Notes under the pieces: model-generated
What the model was told of the DNA's origin: nothing
Databases searched by the model: none
Seen by the model: only the letters and a program-made list of their open reading frames with translations
Shown: one piece after another, positions 1 to 8,357 of the stretch
How positions within the stretch are numbered: position 1 is the stretch's first letter
Layout of the letters: each line of letters opens with the position of its first letter
Assembly: GCA_944325945.1 (NCBI GenBank)
Contig: CALVBW010000002.1
Location: forward strand, 1-56,993
DNA length: 56,993 nucleotides
DNA from: Candidatus Gastranaerophilales bacterium
GTDB taxonomy: Bacteria; Cyanobacteriota; Vampirovibrionia; Gastranaerophilales; Gastranaerophilaceae
Reading direction: 5' to 3'
Made by a program: the position numbers and the translations under genes

Positions 1-61
1 CGGCTCCGCTATAGTCTCAAAGACACATTCCCCCTGCTCTCAATCATGTGACTTTTGGGAA

Positions 62-254
62 AAGATACTAAGATACTATGATACTAAGGCAGTAAGAAGT
101 AACAGAAAAGTAGGTCGGCATTACCAAACCGACAGAAAACATACCGTCGGGATAGTAAACCCGACCTACAAGAATTTCAAGAGATTCTTCACCGATGCTC
201 AGAATGACAAAAATACTTTCTTAGTGCCTTACTGTCTTAGTAACTTAGTATCTT
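62..254 (+). repeat. Foldback repeat cassette, copy 1
   Basis: A left arm of AAGATACTAAG-type repeats (62-98) is inverted at 220-254 as CTTAGTGCCTTACTGTCTTAG and onward. Between them, 110-169 starts GTAGGTCGG and ends CCGACCTAC and holds two smaller hairpins. This is followed by GAGATTCTTC...CTCAGAATGAC. The cassette runs into the pilin leader and has no stop codon in the pilin frame. Confidence 0.8.
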
Positions 255-913
255 CCAAAAAAGCCGCCTTTACCCTCGCTGAAGTCTTAATAACCCTCGG
301 CATAATTGGAATAGTAGCAGCAATGACAATTCCGACATTGATATCAGAGTATCAGGATAAACAGTTTAAAACAGCGTATAAGAAGGCATATTCGGATTTA
401 AACCAGGTGCTTATGTCCGCCTTAGCGTATAATGAGATGCCGTACCGTACCGGAGAGTATGATATCAATGCAACAACATCAGAATTTGCAATAATCAAAT
501 CCGGATTTAAAGTTTCTAAACAGTGTGACAAGAATACTTTTTACGAATGCTGGGCAAAAGGTGATACCTTATGCGGTGGTTCTTGTTCGGGTGGTGAAGG
601 TGTAGATCTGGATTCCGGTTTGCCGGTTCCTTCAAATAACGCTGACAATCCGTTTATAGATGTATCGGGCAGAAGCTGGGTGCCTTATTGGCCGTTTCAA
701 AATATTTATCTTGTTGATACGAACGGTTTGGCCGGACCTAATAGATTTGGAAAAGACAGATGGATATTTACTTTTAAGGATAAAGATAATGCGAGAGTAT
801 CAAAAGGTGTTCCTGTAAAAGTTAGTCCACTACTGGAAAGAGATATTGTTACTGTAGATTCCTTTTGTAAGCGACCGCCTTGTTATTATTATACATGGCT
901 TTATGAAAGATAA
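224..913 (+). CDS. Type IV prepilin-like protein, repeat-encoded leader
   Basis: Pilin or pseudopilin subunit made as a precursor and cut by prepilin peptidase. The cleavage block AAFTLAEVLITLGIIG has Phe at +1, Glu at +5 and a hydrophobic helix, followed by a globular domain with several Cys that could pair. The residue before the cut is Ala instead of the usual Gly. The GTG at 224 has no ribosome-binding site, and the same frame stays open upstream through a foldback repeat to base 2, so the true start is probably left of the window, as in the paralogues at 13366 and 31180. The 3' 66 bases and a 69-base block near the 5' end are identical to the gene at 16006, while the centre differs. No terminator is visible downstream. 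The family call is firm; the start is not. Confidence 0.8.
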   Translation: MPYCLSNLVSSKKAAFTLAEVLITLGIIGIVAAMTIPTLISEYQDKQFKTAYKKAYSDLNQVLMSALAYNEMPYRTGEYDINATTSEFAIIKSGFKVSKQCDKNTFYECWAKGDTLCGGSCSGGEGVDLDSGLPVPSNNADNPFIDVSGRSWVPYWPFQNIYLVDTNGLAGPNRFGKDRWIFTFKDKDNARVSKGVPVKVSPLLERDIVTVDSFCKRPPCYYYTWLYER

Positions 914-952
914 ATATTTATAAAGAAAAAATAAAGATTGTAAAAAATACAC

Positions 953-981
953 TTGCTTTTTTATTGTCATTGATTTATAAT
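953..981 (+). promoter_or_regulatory. Sigma-70 type promoter of adhE
   Basis: TTGCTT at 953-958 and TATAAT at 976-981 are separated by 17 bases. The predicted start is near 988, giving an untranslated leader of about 90 bases before adhE. Confidence 0.7.
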
Positions 982-985
982 GTAA

Positions 986-1003
986 TTGTGAAATAAATCA
1001 CGA
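986..1003 (+). promoter_or_regulatory. Rex-like or CRP/FNR-like operator at the adhE start
   Basis: The 18-base near-palindrome TTGTGAAATAAATCACGA lies just after the -10 box, where a bound repressor would block transcription. It resembles the Rex redox-repressor site known upstream of adhE in many fermenters, and it also fits the CRP form TGTGA-N6-TCACA. The sequence alone cannot decide between them. Confidence 0.5.
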
Positions 1004-1076
1004 TAAAATTGAAAAATTTTATGATAAAATTAATTACTCCAAAAGAGCTGAAGTAATAATCAAAAAGGAGATAAAT

Positions 1077-3749
1077 ATGACAACAAAAAGCAAAAAGACC
1101 GTTGAGAAGCTGGAAAAGACTTTAAATAAGTCTACAGTTGTCGACAACGCTGAACAATTGGAATTGCTTATCGAAAGAGTTAAAAAGGCTCAAAAGATTT
1201 ATGCAAATTACACACAGGAACAAGTTGATGCGATTTTTAAAGCTGCTGCAACAGCTGCTGACAAAGCGCGTATTCCTTTAGCCAGAATGGCTGTTGAAGA
1301 AACAGGAATGGGTGTTTTGGAAGATAAAATTATTAAAAATCACTTTGCATCAGAATACATTTACAACAAACACAAAAACGCAAAGACCTGCGGTATTATC
1401 AGTGAAGACAAAACCAACGGTATAAAAGTTTTTGCAGAACCTTTAGGCGTTATTGCAGGTATTGTACCTACAACAAACCCTACGTCAACTGCAATTTTTA
1501 AATCATTAATTGCATTGAAAACAAGAAACGCAATTATCTTTTCACCACACCCGAGAGCTACAAAATGTACAATTGCTGCTGCAAAATTAGTACTTGAAGC
1601 TGCAGTTAAGGCAGGTGCTCCGGAAGATATTATCGGCTGGATTGATGTTCCGTCAATTGAATTGTCAAATCAATTGATGAAACACGAATCAATTGCCTGC
1701 ATTCTGGCAACAGGCGGTCCCGGAATGGTTAAAGCAGCTTATTCATCAGGCAACCCTGCATTAGGCGTTGGACCGGGTAATGCATGCGCAGTTATTGATG
1801 AAACTGCTGATATTAAAATGGCTGTTTCATCAATTATTATGTCAAAAACATTTGATAACGGTATGATTTGTGCCTCAGAACAATCAGTTGTTGTTGTTGA
1901 TAAAGTATATGAAGAAGTTAAAAACGAATTCATTTATAGAGGCGCTCATCTTTTGAGTTCTTCAGACGAAAAGAAACTTATGGATTTGCCGTTTATTGAT
2001 CCGAAACGCGGAACAGCTCATCCGGCTATTGTCGGTCAAAGCGCACGTAAAATTGCCGAGCTTGCCGGATTTAAAGTCCCTGCAAATTCTAAGATTTTGC
2101 TTGCCGAAAGACCAAAAGTTGATTGGGAAGATCCGTTCTCAAGAGAAAAATTATCACCGATTTTGACTATGTATAAAGCAAAAGATTTTGAAGAAGCTGC
2201 AGAAATGGCATATGAGCTTGTTATTAAAGGCGGTGCAGGTCACTCTGCTGATCTTTATACAGATGCACGTCATCAGGAAAGAATTGACAAATACGCAGAA
2301 AAAATGCCTACCTGCCGTGTACTGATAAATTCACCTTCAGCACAGGGCGGTATCGGTGATTTGTATAACTTTAAACTTGAACCGTCACTTTCATTAGGCT
2401 GCGGTTCTTGGGGTAAAAACGCAGTATCAGGTAACATTGGTGTTGAACACTTATTAAACTACAAGACTGTTGCTGAAAGGAGAGAAAACATGTTATGGTT
2501 TAAAGTTCCGCCGAAAGTTTACTTCAAAAGAGGTGCCGTTGATCTGGCTCTCCGTGAACTTGAAGGCAAGAAACGCGCATTTATTGTAACTGACAGATTC
2601 TTATTCAATTCAGGCGCAGTTGATCAGATTGTTAATGTTTTGGATGAAATCGGTATTGATCATCAGATCTTCTTTGATGTTAAACCGGATCCGACATTAT
2701 CTACAATTAATCAGGCTTTGGACATCATCAGACCTTACGAACCCGATGTTATCATCGCGCTCGGCGGTGGTTCTCCTATGGATGCCGCTAAGATTATGTG
2801 GTTGATGTATGAACAGCCTGATACAGTGTTTGAAGATATTTCAATGAGATTTATGGATATCAGAAAAAGAATCTGCAGAATTCCTGACTTAGGCAAAAAA
2901 GCAACAATGGTTGCAATTCCGACAACATCAGGTACAGGTTCCGAAGTTACACCGTTTGCGATCATCACAGACGATGAAACCCACGTTAAATACGCAATCG
3001 CTGATTACGCATTAACACCTAATATGGCAATCATCGACCCGAACTTTGTTGACGGTATGCCGAAAGGTTTGACTGCTGCATCAGGTATTGACGCACTGGT
3101 TCACTCTATTGAAGCTTATGTTTCTTCCATGGCTACAAACTTCACTAATTCAAACGCTCTGGAAGCAACAAAATTAATCTTCAGATATCTTGAAAGATCT
3201 TATAACGAAGGTGCAAATGACCCGATTGCAAGAGAAAAAATGCATTATGCAGCAACAATTGCCGGTATGGCATTTGCAAACGCATTCCTGGGCTTGTGCC
3301 ACTCAATGGCTCACAAACTAGGTGCTATGTTTAACATACCTCACGGTGTTGCAAACGCATTATTGATTAATCAGGTAATCAAATATAACGCAACCGATTG
3401 CCCGAAAAAACAATGTACATTCCCGCAGTATAAGTTCCCGAACGCTAAGGCTAAATATGGTCAGATAGCTGACGAACTTAATCTCGGCGGTAAAACTGAT
3501 GCCGAAAAAGTTGAATTGCTTTTAGATGAAATTACAAGATTGAAAAATGCAATCAACTTGCCGAAATCTATCAGAGAGTTTGGCGTAAAAGAAAAAGACT
3601 TCTACGATAAACTTGATGAAATGGTTGAATTGGCATTCGACGATCAATGTACAGGTGCAAACCCTGCATATCCGTTGATGGAAGATATTAAGAAAATCTA
3701 CATTGACGCTTATGAAGGTGTTGTAAGAGATTACGAAAACGATAAATAA
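1077..3749 (+). CDS. adhE: Bifunctional acetaldehyde-CoA/alcohol dehydrogenase
   Basis: Reduces acetyl-CoA to acetaldehyde and then to ethanol, regenerating NAD+ during fermentation. The 890-residue length is typical. The N-terminal half is an aldehyde dehydrogenase with catalytic Cys265 in FDNGMICAS. The C-terminal half, from about residue 475, is an iron-dependent alcohol dehydrogenase with the GGGSPMDAAK nucleotide-binding loop (563-572) and His-rich metal-binding segments around HSIEAYVS and GLCHSMAHK...IPHGVANA. An AAGGAG ribosome-binding site near 1062 supports the ATG. The gene has its own promoter with a redox-type operator and ends at a strong hairpin terminator, so it is monocistronic. 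Confidence 0.97.
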   Translation: MTTKSKKTVEKLEKTLNKSTVVDNAEQLELLIERVKKAQKIYANYTQEQVDAIFKAAATAADKARIPLARMAVEETGMGVLEDKIIKNHFASEYIYNKHKNAKTCGIISEDKTNGIKVFAEPLGVIAGIVPTTNPTSTAIFKSLIALKTRNAIIFSPHPRATKCTIAAAKLVLEAAVKAGAPEDIIGWIDVPSIELSNQLMKHESIACILATGGPGMVKAAYSSGNPALGVGPGNACAVIDETADIKMAVSSIIMSKTFDNGMICASEQSVVVVDKVYEEVKNEFIYRGAHLLSSSDEKKLMDLPFIDPKRGTAHPAIVGQSARKIAELAGFKVPANSKILLAERPKVDWEDPFSREKLSPILTMYKAKDFEEAAEMAYELVIKGGAGHSADLYTDARHQERIDKYAEKMPTCRVLINSPSAQGGIGDLYNFKLEPSLSLGCGSWGKNAVSGNIGVEHLLNYKTVAERRENMLWFKVPPKVYFKRGAVDLALRELEGKKRAFIVTDRFLFNSGAVDQIVNVLDEIGIDHQIFFDVKPDPTLSTINQALDIIRPYEPDVIIALGGGSPMDAAKIMWLMYEQPDTVFEDISMRFMDIRKRICRIPDLGKKATMVAIPTTSGTGSEVTPFAIITDDETHVKYAIADYALTPNMAIIDPNFVDGMPKGLTAASGIDALVHSIEAYVSSMATNFTNSNALEATKLIFRYLERSYNEGANDPIAREKMHYAATIAGMAFANAFLGLCHSMAHKLGAMFNIPHGVANALLINQVIKYNATDCPKKQCTFPQYKFPNAKAKYGQIADELNLGGKTDAEKVELLLDEITRLKNAINLPKSIREFGVKEKDFYDKLDEMVELAFDDQCTGANPAYPLMEDIKKIYIDAYEGVVRDYENDK

Positions 3750-3765
3750 TTAAAATTAAATGGTT

Positions 3766-3805
3766 AAGGCGCCGGCAGGGAAAATACCCTGCCGGCGCCT
3801 TTTGT
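3766..3805. terminator. Bidirectional hairpin terminator after adhE
   Basis: A perfect 15-bp GC-rich stem (3766-3780 with 3787-3801) and a six-base loop are followed by T-rich sequence. It sits between adhE and the convergent prepilin gene and can serve both. Confidence 0.9.
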
Positions 3806-4531
3806 TATTTTTGGTTTAAAAAATCTGTCCAATAATTTCCGGCACCATCGGGATTTTTGTTTAGTAATGCATATTCAGTGCATCCGTATCCAAGATAGGG
3901 ATCTGTACTGTTTAAATCGGATAACGTACATGGACGTGTATCATGAGCCGGATTTGCAACAGGTAAAATACCATTATTTTCGGTTATTTTAAATGTGTGA
4001 AGATCATATCCTGCTTTATTAGGTTTATTTTGACCGTTTAGATCAATATAAATCCAGTGGTAAAAGCCAATCCACATAATCATATTATCCGGTAGTAAAA
4101 TTGAAGTTTTATTAGAGATTGCTCCTATATGCAAAGTCCCATTGCCTGCCAAATTTGTGTAATTACGTTTGCAATTATTGTCTTTTGTACTGTCACATAA
4201 TTTTGCACCATTTATTAATTCTGCCATGTCCTGTGCCTGTTTTTGTAATATATCAGCACCTTTTGTATTTTTATCGTAATCATAATATGGCGATATTCCC
4301 TTCGCTATAAGATAAGTATTTGCATTTTGTATAATTGAATATGCTTTTTTTAATTTTGTTTCATAAATTTTAGCCTGATATTTTGTCACAAGGGTGGGAA
4401 TAGTCATGGCTGCAACAATACCGATAATACCTAAAGTAATCAAAACCTCAGCAAGTGTAAAACCCTTGCTAAAAGCCGATTTCGGGGGGGGTGATTGTCT
4501 GAACCGCGGTCATGCCAAAACTTTTAGCCAT
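3805..4531 (-). CDS. Type IV prepilin, frame broken at a C8 tract (phase-variable candidate)
   Basis: Precursor of a pilin-like subunit, with motif KGFTLAEVLITLGIIG (Gly at -1, Glu at +5) and a C-terminal domain of about 190 residues containing Cys. The pilin frame itself has no credible start: the first start codon in frame, TTG at 4443, lies inside the helix. Upstream an ATG at 4531 has an AGGAGA site and encodes MAKSFGMTAVQTIT, then a run of eight C (plus-strand G at 4484-4491). With eight C that frame stops at a TAG 18 bases further on. With seven C it would read through PPKSAFSKG into FTLAEV, a normal-length leader. The gene as sequenced is therefore OFF. A fixed pseudogene or a sequencing error at the homopolymer are the alternatives. 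Confidence 0.75.
4484..4491 (-). repeat. Homopolymer tract (C8 on the coding strand) in a prepilin leader
   Basis: Eight consecutive G on the plus strand lie between the Shine-Dalgarno-linked ATG and the prepilin motif. Loss of one base restores one continuous frame, which suggests slipped-strand switching. Confidence 0.75.
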
Positions 4532-4654
4532 ATTAAATCTCCTTTTTTTTTTTATTAAACCTTATTTTTGATTTTTTGTCAATATTGATATTTTACAAAA
4601 CCGTAAAATATATTTTATGTTTCAGGATATAAAGGCGCTTTTTGATTTTTAACC

Positions 4655-4683
4655 TTGACAATCGCTTATGTCTTTTTTATTAT
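4655..4683 (+). promoter_or_regulatory. Promoter of tRNA-Cys
   Basis: TTGACA (4655-4660) and TATTAT (4678-4683) with a 17-base spacer, ending 13 bases before the tRNA. It is close to the sigma-70 consensus. Confidence 0.8.
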
Positions 4684-4696
4684 AAAGAAACGGTAA

Positions 4697-4767
4697 GGCG
4701 ACATGGCCAAGTGGTAAGGCAGAAGCCTGCAAAGCTTTTACCCCCGGTTCGAATCCGGGTGTCGCCT
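4697..4767 (+). tRNA. tRNA-Cys(GCA)
   Basis: Full cloverleaf: acceptor GGCGACA/TGTCGCC, a D-arm, anticodon loop CTGCAAA with anticodon GCA, and the T-arm loop GTTCGAATC. CCA is not encoded. A T-run follows directly and probably ends transcription. Confidence 0.95.
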
Positions 4768-4838
4768 TTTTTTAATTAATATTAAGTTGAAAGTTGCCAT
4801 TCAGGCAATTTTTTTATTGAATTTTTCTTTATAAAAAT

Positions 4839-5492
4839 ATGATAAAACCGGTTTGGTGCGTAGTAAAGAAAACAGGCTTTAAGTTGCCGCAGAAAATGCA
4901 GTTAAAAGATAATTTGACTGCTGATTTCGACGGTATGTTTAATATGATTTCTCTTGAAAGAGGTTCAAATAGTATCGGACGTGAAATATTTGGCAGAGAA
5001 AAAGATTTTCTTAAATGCATTGATATTGAAATAGAAAATAGTGCTGAAAAAAGAAAAGGATTTGGTTCACTTATTCATGCCTTATCAATTATGCTGATGA
5101 AGGAAAATAATGCGAAATACATTCATTTGAATTCTTTACCTCAGGCAATTAAATTCCATTATATGAACGGATTTAGAACGTCAAGTTCAGGTAATGAATC
5201 CGCAGCTGCCTGCATGCGTTCAATTATTAAATCAGACACTCCGTTTGCAAGATTAAAAGAACGCGCAAACGATTTATGGCTCAGATTATCCTTAAAAGAT
5301 CCTAAGGCAAGGCAAGAGGCGGACAAATTATACGATGAATATTTAGAAGCTGTTTTTAAAAACGGTATTTCAGACGAATGTGCGAATTTCCCGAGTACTG
5401 TTGATATGAGACTTACGTTAAAAGATGCTATGAAAAATAATACAAAGCACAACAGTATTTTACATAACTTCGGAATTGATTATGAAATATAA
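4839..5492 (+). CDS. GNAT-like N-acetyltransferase of unknown substrate
   Basis: 217 residues. The segment KRKGFGSLIHALSIML (about residues 71-86) looks like the acetyl-CoA pyrophosphate-binding loop of GNAT enzymes (R/Q-x-x-G-x-G/A), and AIKFHYMNGF further on resembles the family's conserved 'Y-x-x-x-GF' segment. The charged helical C-terminal half (from about residue 125) matches nothing I recognise. There is no clear ribosome-binding site, and a TATAAA lies only 9 bases before the ATG, so transcription may start almost at the gene. It lies between tRNA-Cys and the convergent tRNA-Val. The acetyltransferase call is moderate and the substrate cannot be guessed. Confidence 0.6.
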   Translation: MIKPVWCVVKKTGFKLPQKMQLKDNLTADFDGMFNMISLERGSNSIGREIFGREKDFLKCIDIEIENSAEKRKGFGSLIHALSIMLMKENNAKYIHLNSLPQAIKFHYMNGFRTSSSGNESAAACMRSIIKSDTPFARLKERANDLWLRLSLKDPKARQEADKLYDEYLEAVFKNGISDECANFPSTVDMRLTLKDAMKNNTKHNSILHNFGIDYEI

Positions 5493-5496
5493 AAAA

Positions 5497-5569
5497 TGGA
5501 CGATACAAGGCTCGAACTTGTGACCCCTTGAATGTCGTTCAAGTGCTCTACCAACTGAGCTAATCGTCC
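5497..5569 (-). tRNA. tRNA-Val(GAC), with C at position 33
   Basis: A 73-base cloverleaf: acceptor GGACGAT/ATCGTCC, standard D-arm, anticodon stem CTTGA/TCAAG with loop ACGACAT, and T-arm ACAAG-TTCGAGC-CTTGT. The anticodon reads GAC (Val). Position 33, almost always U, is C here. CCA is not encoded. A run of T follows the 3' end. Confidence 0.85.
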
Positions 5570-5580
5570 ATAAATAAATT

Positions 5581-6816
5581 CTACAAAGAACTTACGTACA
5601 AGTCAATATCATTGTCAGAAATCATTTCTGTTGCCGCGACAAGAATTTTATTGTCATCAAGTTTTAAACCGCCGATTATTCCTGCGGATTTTAATTTTGC
5701 AAGGGATGCGCCAGCATCTTTAATTTCTATAACAAATTCGTTAAAGAAATTTTTGTTTAAAGTTTTAATACCTTTTGCGGCAAGTTTTTCAGAAAGTTTG
5801 TGAGCTTGTTTTGCGGATAAATATCCTGCCTGTTTGAAACCTTTTTCACCCATAACGCTTAAATATAAAGTTGCGCAAAGTCCGATAAGTGCCTGATTTG
5901 AGCAGATATTACTTGTGGCTTTTTCGCGTTTAATATGCTGTTCGCGGGTTTGGATAGTTAATGTAAAAGCTTGATTTCCATCGGCGTCAACTGTTCTTCC
6001 TGCAAGACGTCCTGGGAGCTGACGCATGTATTTTTCTTTGCATGCCATAAATCCTGCGCCCGGTCCGCCAAAGTTTACCGGAATACCGAGTGTCTGAACG
6101 TCCCCGACCATAATATCGCATTCAACAGGTTTAAGGATTGATAATGTCGAAACATCCGTACAAACCACAAGCAGCGTATCAACCTGCGGCATCTCCAAAA
6201 TTTCGCCGTAAAAATTCGGTGTCTGGATTAAAACGCATGAATAATCCGCAGTATTTTCAGGGATATTGTCAAACCATTCAACATCAATTGAGTTTGCGTG
6301 TGTATAGGTTTTAATAACTTTTTTGTATTCAGGGTTTATAGAATTTGAAACCAGTACTTTATCAATTTTTTTGATACGTACAGCCATCAAGATGGCTTCT
6401 GCGCATGCTGTCGCTGCGTCATAGACCGTTGCGTTTGCGACATCCATATTGGTCAGCCGGCACATCATTGTTTGAAATTCATACATAACCTGCAGTGTGC
6501 CCTGAGAAATCTCCGGCTGGTAGGGGGTATATGCTGTATTAAATTCAAATCTCTGAGAAATTTGCGAAATGCAGGCTGGAATAAATTTGTTATAATATCC
6601 GGCACCCAAAAAGCTTATGTAATCAGTTTTATTCTTTTTTGCAAGAGATTTGACGCGTTTTTGAGTTTCCATTTCGCTTATTGCATCAGGAAGTTCAAGG
6701 TTTTGCATACGTGCTTTTTCGGGAATTTGTTTGAATAAATCGCGAACATCGGATACACCGATTTCATCGCACATTTTTTTTATAACGTCGTCATTATGTA
6801 CCAAAAAATTTTTCAT
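5581..6816 (-). CDS. gcvPA: Glycine dehydrogenase (decarboxylating) subunit 1
   Basis: N-terminal half of the split P-protein of the glycine cleavage system, which decarboxylates glycine using PLP and passes the aminomethyl group to lipoyl-GcvH. The sequence shows subunit-1 hallmarks (SFLGAGYYNKFIPACI, TPYQPEISQGTLQ, NFGGPGAGF). At 411 residues it is slightly short for the family. The PLP lysine belongs to subunit 2, which is not in this window. Its ATG overlaps the gcvH stop (TAATG), so the genes are translationally coupled in gcvT-gcvH-gcvPA. Downstream comes tRNA-Val, so gcvPB must be elsewhere or missing. Confidence 0.92.
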   Translation of the reverse strand: MKNFLVHNDDVIKKMCDEIGVSDVRDLFKQIPEKARMQNLELPDAISEMETQKRVKSLAKKNKTDYISFLGAGYYNKFIPACISQISQRFEFNTAYTPYQPEISQGTLQVMYEFQTMMCRLTNMDVANATVYDAATACAEAILMAVRIKKIDKVLVSNSINPEYKKVIKTYTHANSIDVEWFDNIPENTADYSCVLIQTPNFYGEILEMPQVDTLLVVCTDVSTLSILKPVECDIMVGDVQTLGIPVNFGGPGAGFMACKEKYMRQLPGRLAGRTVDADGNQAFTLTIQTREQHIKREKATSNICSNQALIGLCATLYLSVMGEKGFKQAGYLSAKQAHKLSEKLAAKGIKTLNKNFFNEFVIEIKDAGASLAKLKSAGIIGGLKLDDNKILVAATEMISDNDIDLYVSSL

Positions 6817-7196
6817 TATTCCAAGTCTTCTTTATAATCTTCGTATTCCAAAAGGTCAGCGAGTTCTGACTCGTCGCCTGTTTTTTCGATTTTTACAAGC
6901 CATCCTTTTTCATAGCAGTCCTCGTTTAAAATTTCCGGCGAATCTGCAATTGCGTCATTAACTTCAATAATTTTCCCGCTAACCGGCATGTAAATTTCAG
7001 ATGCTGCCTTAACCGATTCAATTGTTGCGAAAGTGTCGCCTTTTTTGTATTCGGAGCCAACTTCAGGCAATTCTACAAATACAATATCTCCCAATTGTTC
7101 AATCGCATAATCCGTCAAGCCGATTACGTAATTCCCGTTTTCTTCCAGCAAATATTCGTGGGATTTTGAACATAAAATTTTTTCAGTAATACTCAT
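6816..7196 (-). CDS. gcvH: Glycine cleavage system H protein
   Basis: Lipoyl carrier that shuttles the aminomethyl group between the P, T and L proteins. The 126-residue length is normal. The lipoylated residue is Lys63 in TIESVKAASEIY, followed by the family's PVSGKIIEVN. It starts one base after the gcvT stop and overlaps gcvPA by a base, the tight packing of a single operon. No regulatory element is visible within it. Confidence 0.95.
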   Translation of the reverse strand: MSITEKILCSKSHEYLLEENGNYVIGLTDYAIEQLGDIVFVELPEVGSEYKKGDTFATIESVKAASEIYMPVSGKIIEVNDAIADSPEILNEDCYEKGWLVKIEKTGDESELADLLEYEDYKEDLE

Positions 7197-7197
7197 T

Positions 7198-8304
7198 TTA
7201 GCTCCTTGTTACTTTATTTCTTTTTTTAATAAAAGGTCGTTTTACAACTTCCGCATCATGAAGTTTTTCTCTTATCATAACCTGAACAACCGTGCCTGCG
7301 CAAATTTCTTTAATATTTTTTACATAAGCCATTGCGATATTGGCATTTAACATCGGAGAAACCCCGCCGCTTGTTACAATACCGACTTTTTCTCCTTTGT
7401 AATAAACTTCATATTCATGGCGTGCTATTGATTTATCGAGCATTTTCAAACCTATAAGTTTTTTAGGTGCGCCGTGTTCAAGTTGTTCCATAATAGTTTT
7501 TTTGCCGTTGTAATCCTCAAATTTATCTTTCGGAATTGACCATGACAAACCTGCCTCAACAGGTGTGGTATTTTCGTCCAAATCATTCCCATATAAAGGT
7601 AATGCGGCTTCTAATCTTAATGTATCTCTGGCACCAAGTCCTATTGGTAATATGTTAAATTCTTTACCTTCTTCCAATAATTTGTCCCAGAGGTATTCTA
7701 CATATTCGTTTATAACAAGAAGTTCAAAGCCGTCCTCTCCAGTGTAGCCGGTTCTTGAAATATACATCGGAATATTCAATAATTTACCTTCAATTATCGT
7801 GAAGGAATCTTGATCTTCGGTATAGCCTAATTTATGCATCAAATCAATTGCTTTTGGTCCCTGAACGGCTAATAAAGATAAGTTGTGAGATTCATTGTCC
7901 AAATTAATGTTGTATCCTCTCTGGTTCAATGACATCCAGTTAATATCTTCGTCAACCCTTGATGCGTTGCAGACTATTAAATACGTATTGGTTTTAAGTT
8001 TATAGATTATTAAATCATCAATTAATCCGCCGTCTCTATTCGGAAGCTGGCAATAAACAGCTTTTCCGTCTGATAATTCGGAAATATCCTGCGGCACAAT
8101 TTTATTCAAGAATTCCTCCGCATCTTCACCTACAACAAAAATTTCTCCCATATGCGAAACATCAAACAGACCCACATTTTCACGAACATTTTTGTGTTCT
8201 TCAATAATTGACCTGTATTGTACAGGCATGTGCCAGCCTGCAAAGTCAACCATTTTCGCGCCAAGTTCAATGTGTTTTTCGTGTAAGTAAGTTTTTTTGA
8301 CCAT
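7198..8304 (-). CDS. gcvT: Aminomethyltransferase (glycine cleavage T protein)
   Basis: Transfers the methylene group from lipoyl-GcvH to tetrahydrofolate and releases ammonia. 368 residues with the expected N-terminal YLHEKHIELGAKMVDFAGWHMP, FDVSHMGE, and SRTGYTGEDGFELL regions. A GGGGGG Shine-Dalgarno precedes the ATG. Only 53 bases separate it from the end of the dnaJ-like gene upstream, too few for a glycine riboswitch, so it may be read through from there or from a promoter in that gene. Confidence 0.95.
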   Translation of the reverse strand: MVKKTYLHEKHIELGAKMVDFAGWHMPVQYRSIIEEHKNVRENVGLFDVSHMGEIFVVGEDAEEFLNKIVPQDISELSDGKAVYCQLPNRDGGLIDDLIIYKLKTNTYLIVCNASRVDEDINWMSLNQRGYNINLDNESHNLSLLAVQGPKAIDLMHKLGYTEDQDSFTIIEGKLLNIPMYISRTGYTGEDGFELLVINEYVEYLWDKLLEEGKEFNILPIGLGARDTLRLEAALPLYGNDLDENTTPVEAGLSWSIPKDKFEDYNGKKTIMEQLEHGAPKKLIGLKMLDKSIARHEYEVYYKGEKVGIVTSGGVSPMLNANIAMAYVKNIKEICAGTVVQVMIREKLHDAEVVKRPFIKKRNKVTRS

Positions 8305-8357
8305 GTTGCCCCCCTTAAAATTATTTTCTGATTTTTAAGGCTAATTGTCAAGAGGGT

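Noticed and set aside
62-254. Insertion sequence or transposon upstream of prepilins
   Set aside because: The cassette has inverted arms but no transposase and no visible target duplication; it fits a non-autonomous or structural repeat better.
4541-4551. T-run as a switching tract at the first prepilin
   Set aside because: It lies upstream of the Shine-Dalgarno and does not change the reading frame; an effect on transcription is possible but unsupported.
8305-8357. Glycine riboswitch upstream of gcvT
   Set aside because: Only 53 bases lie between the genes and no paired aptamer-like structure is visible.
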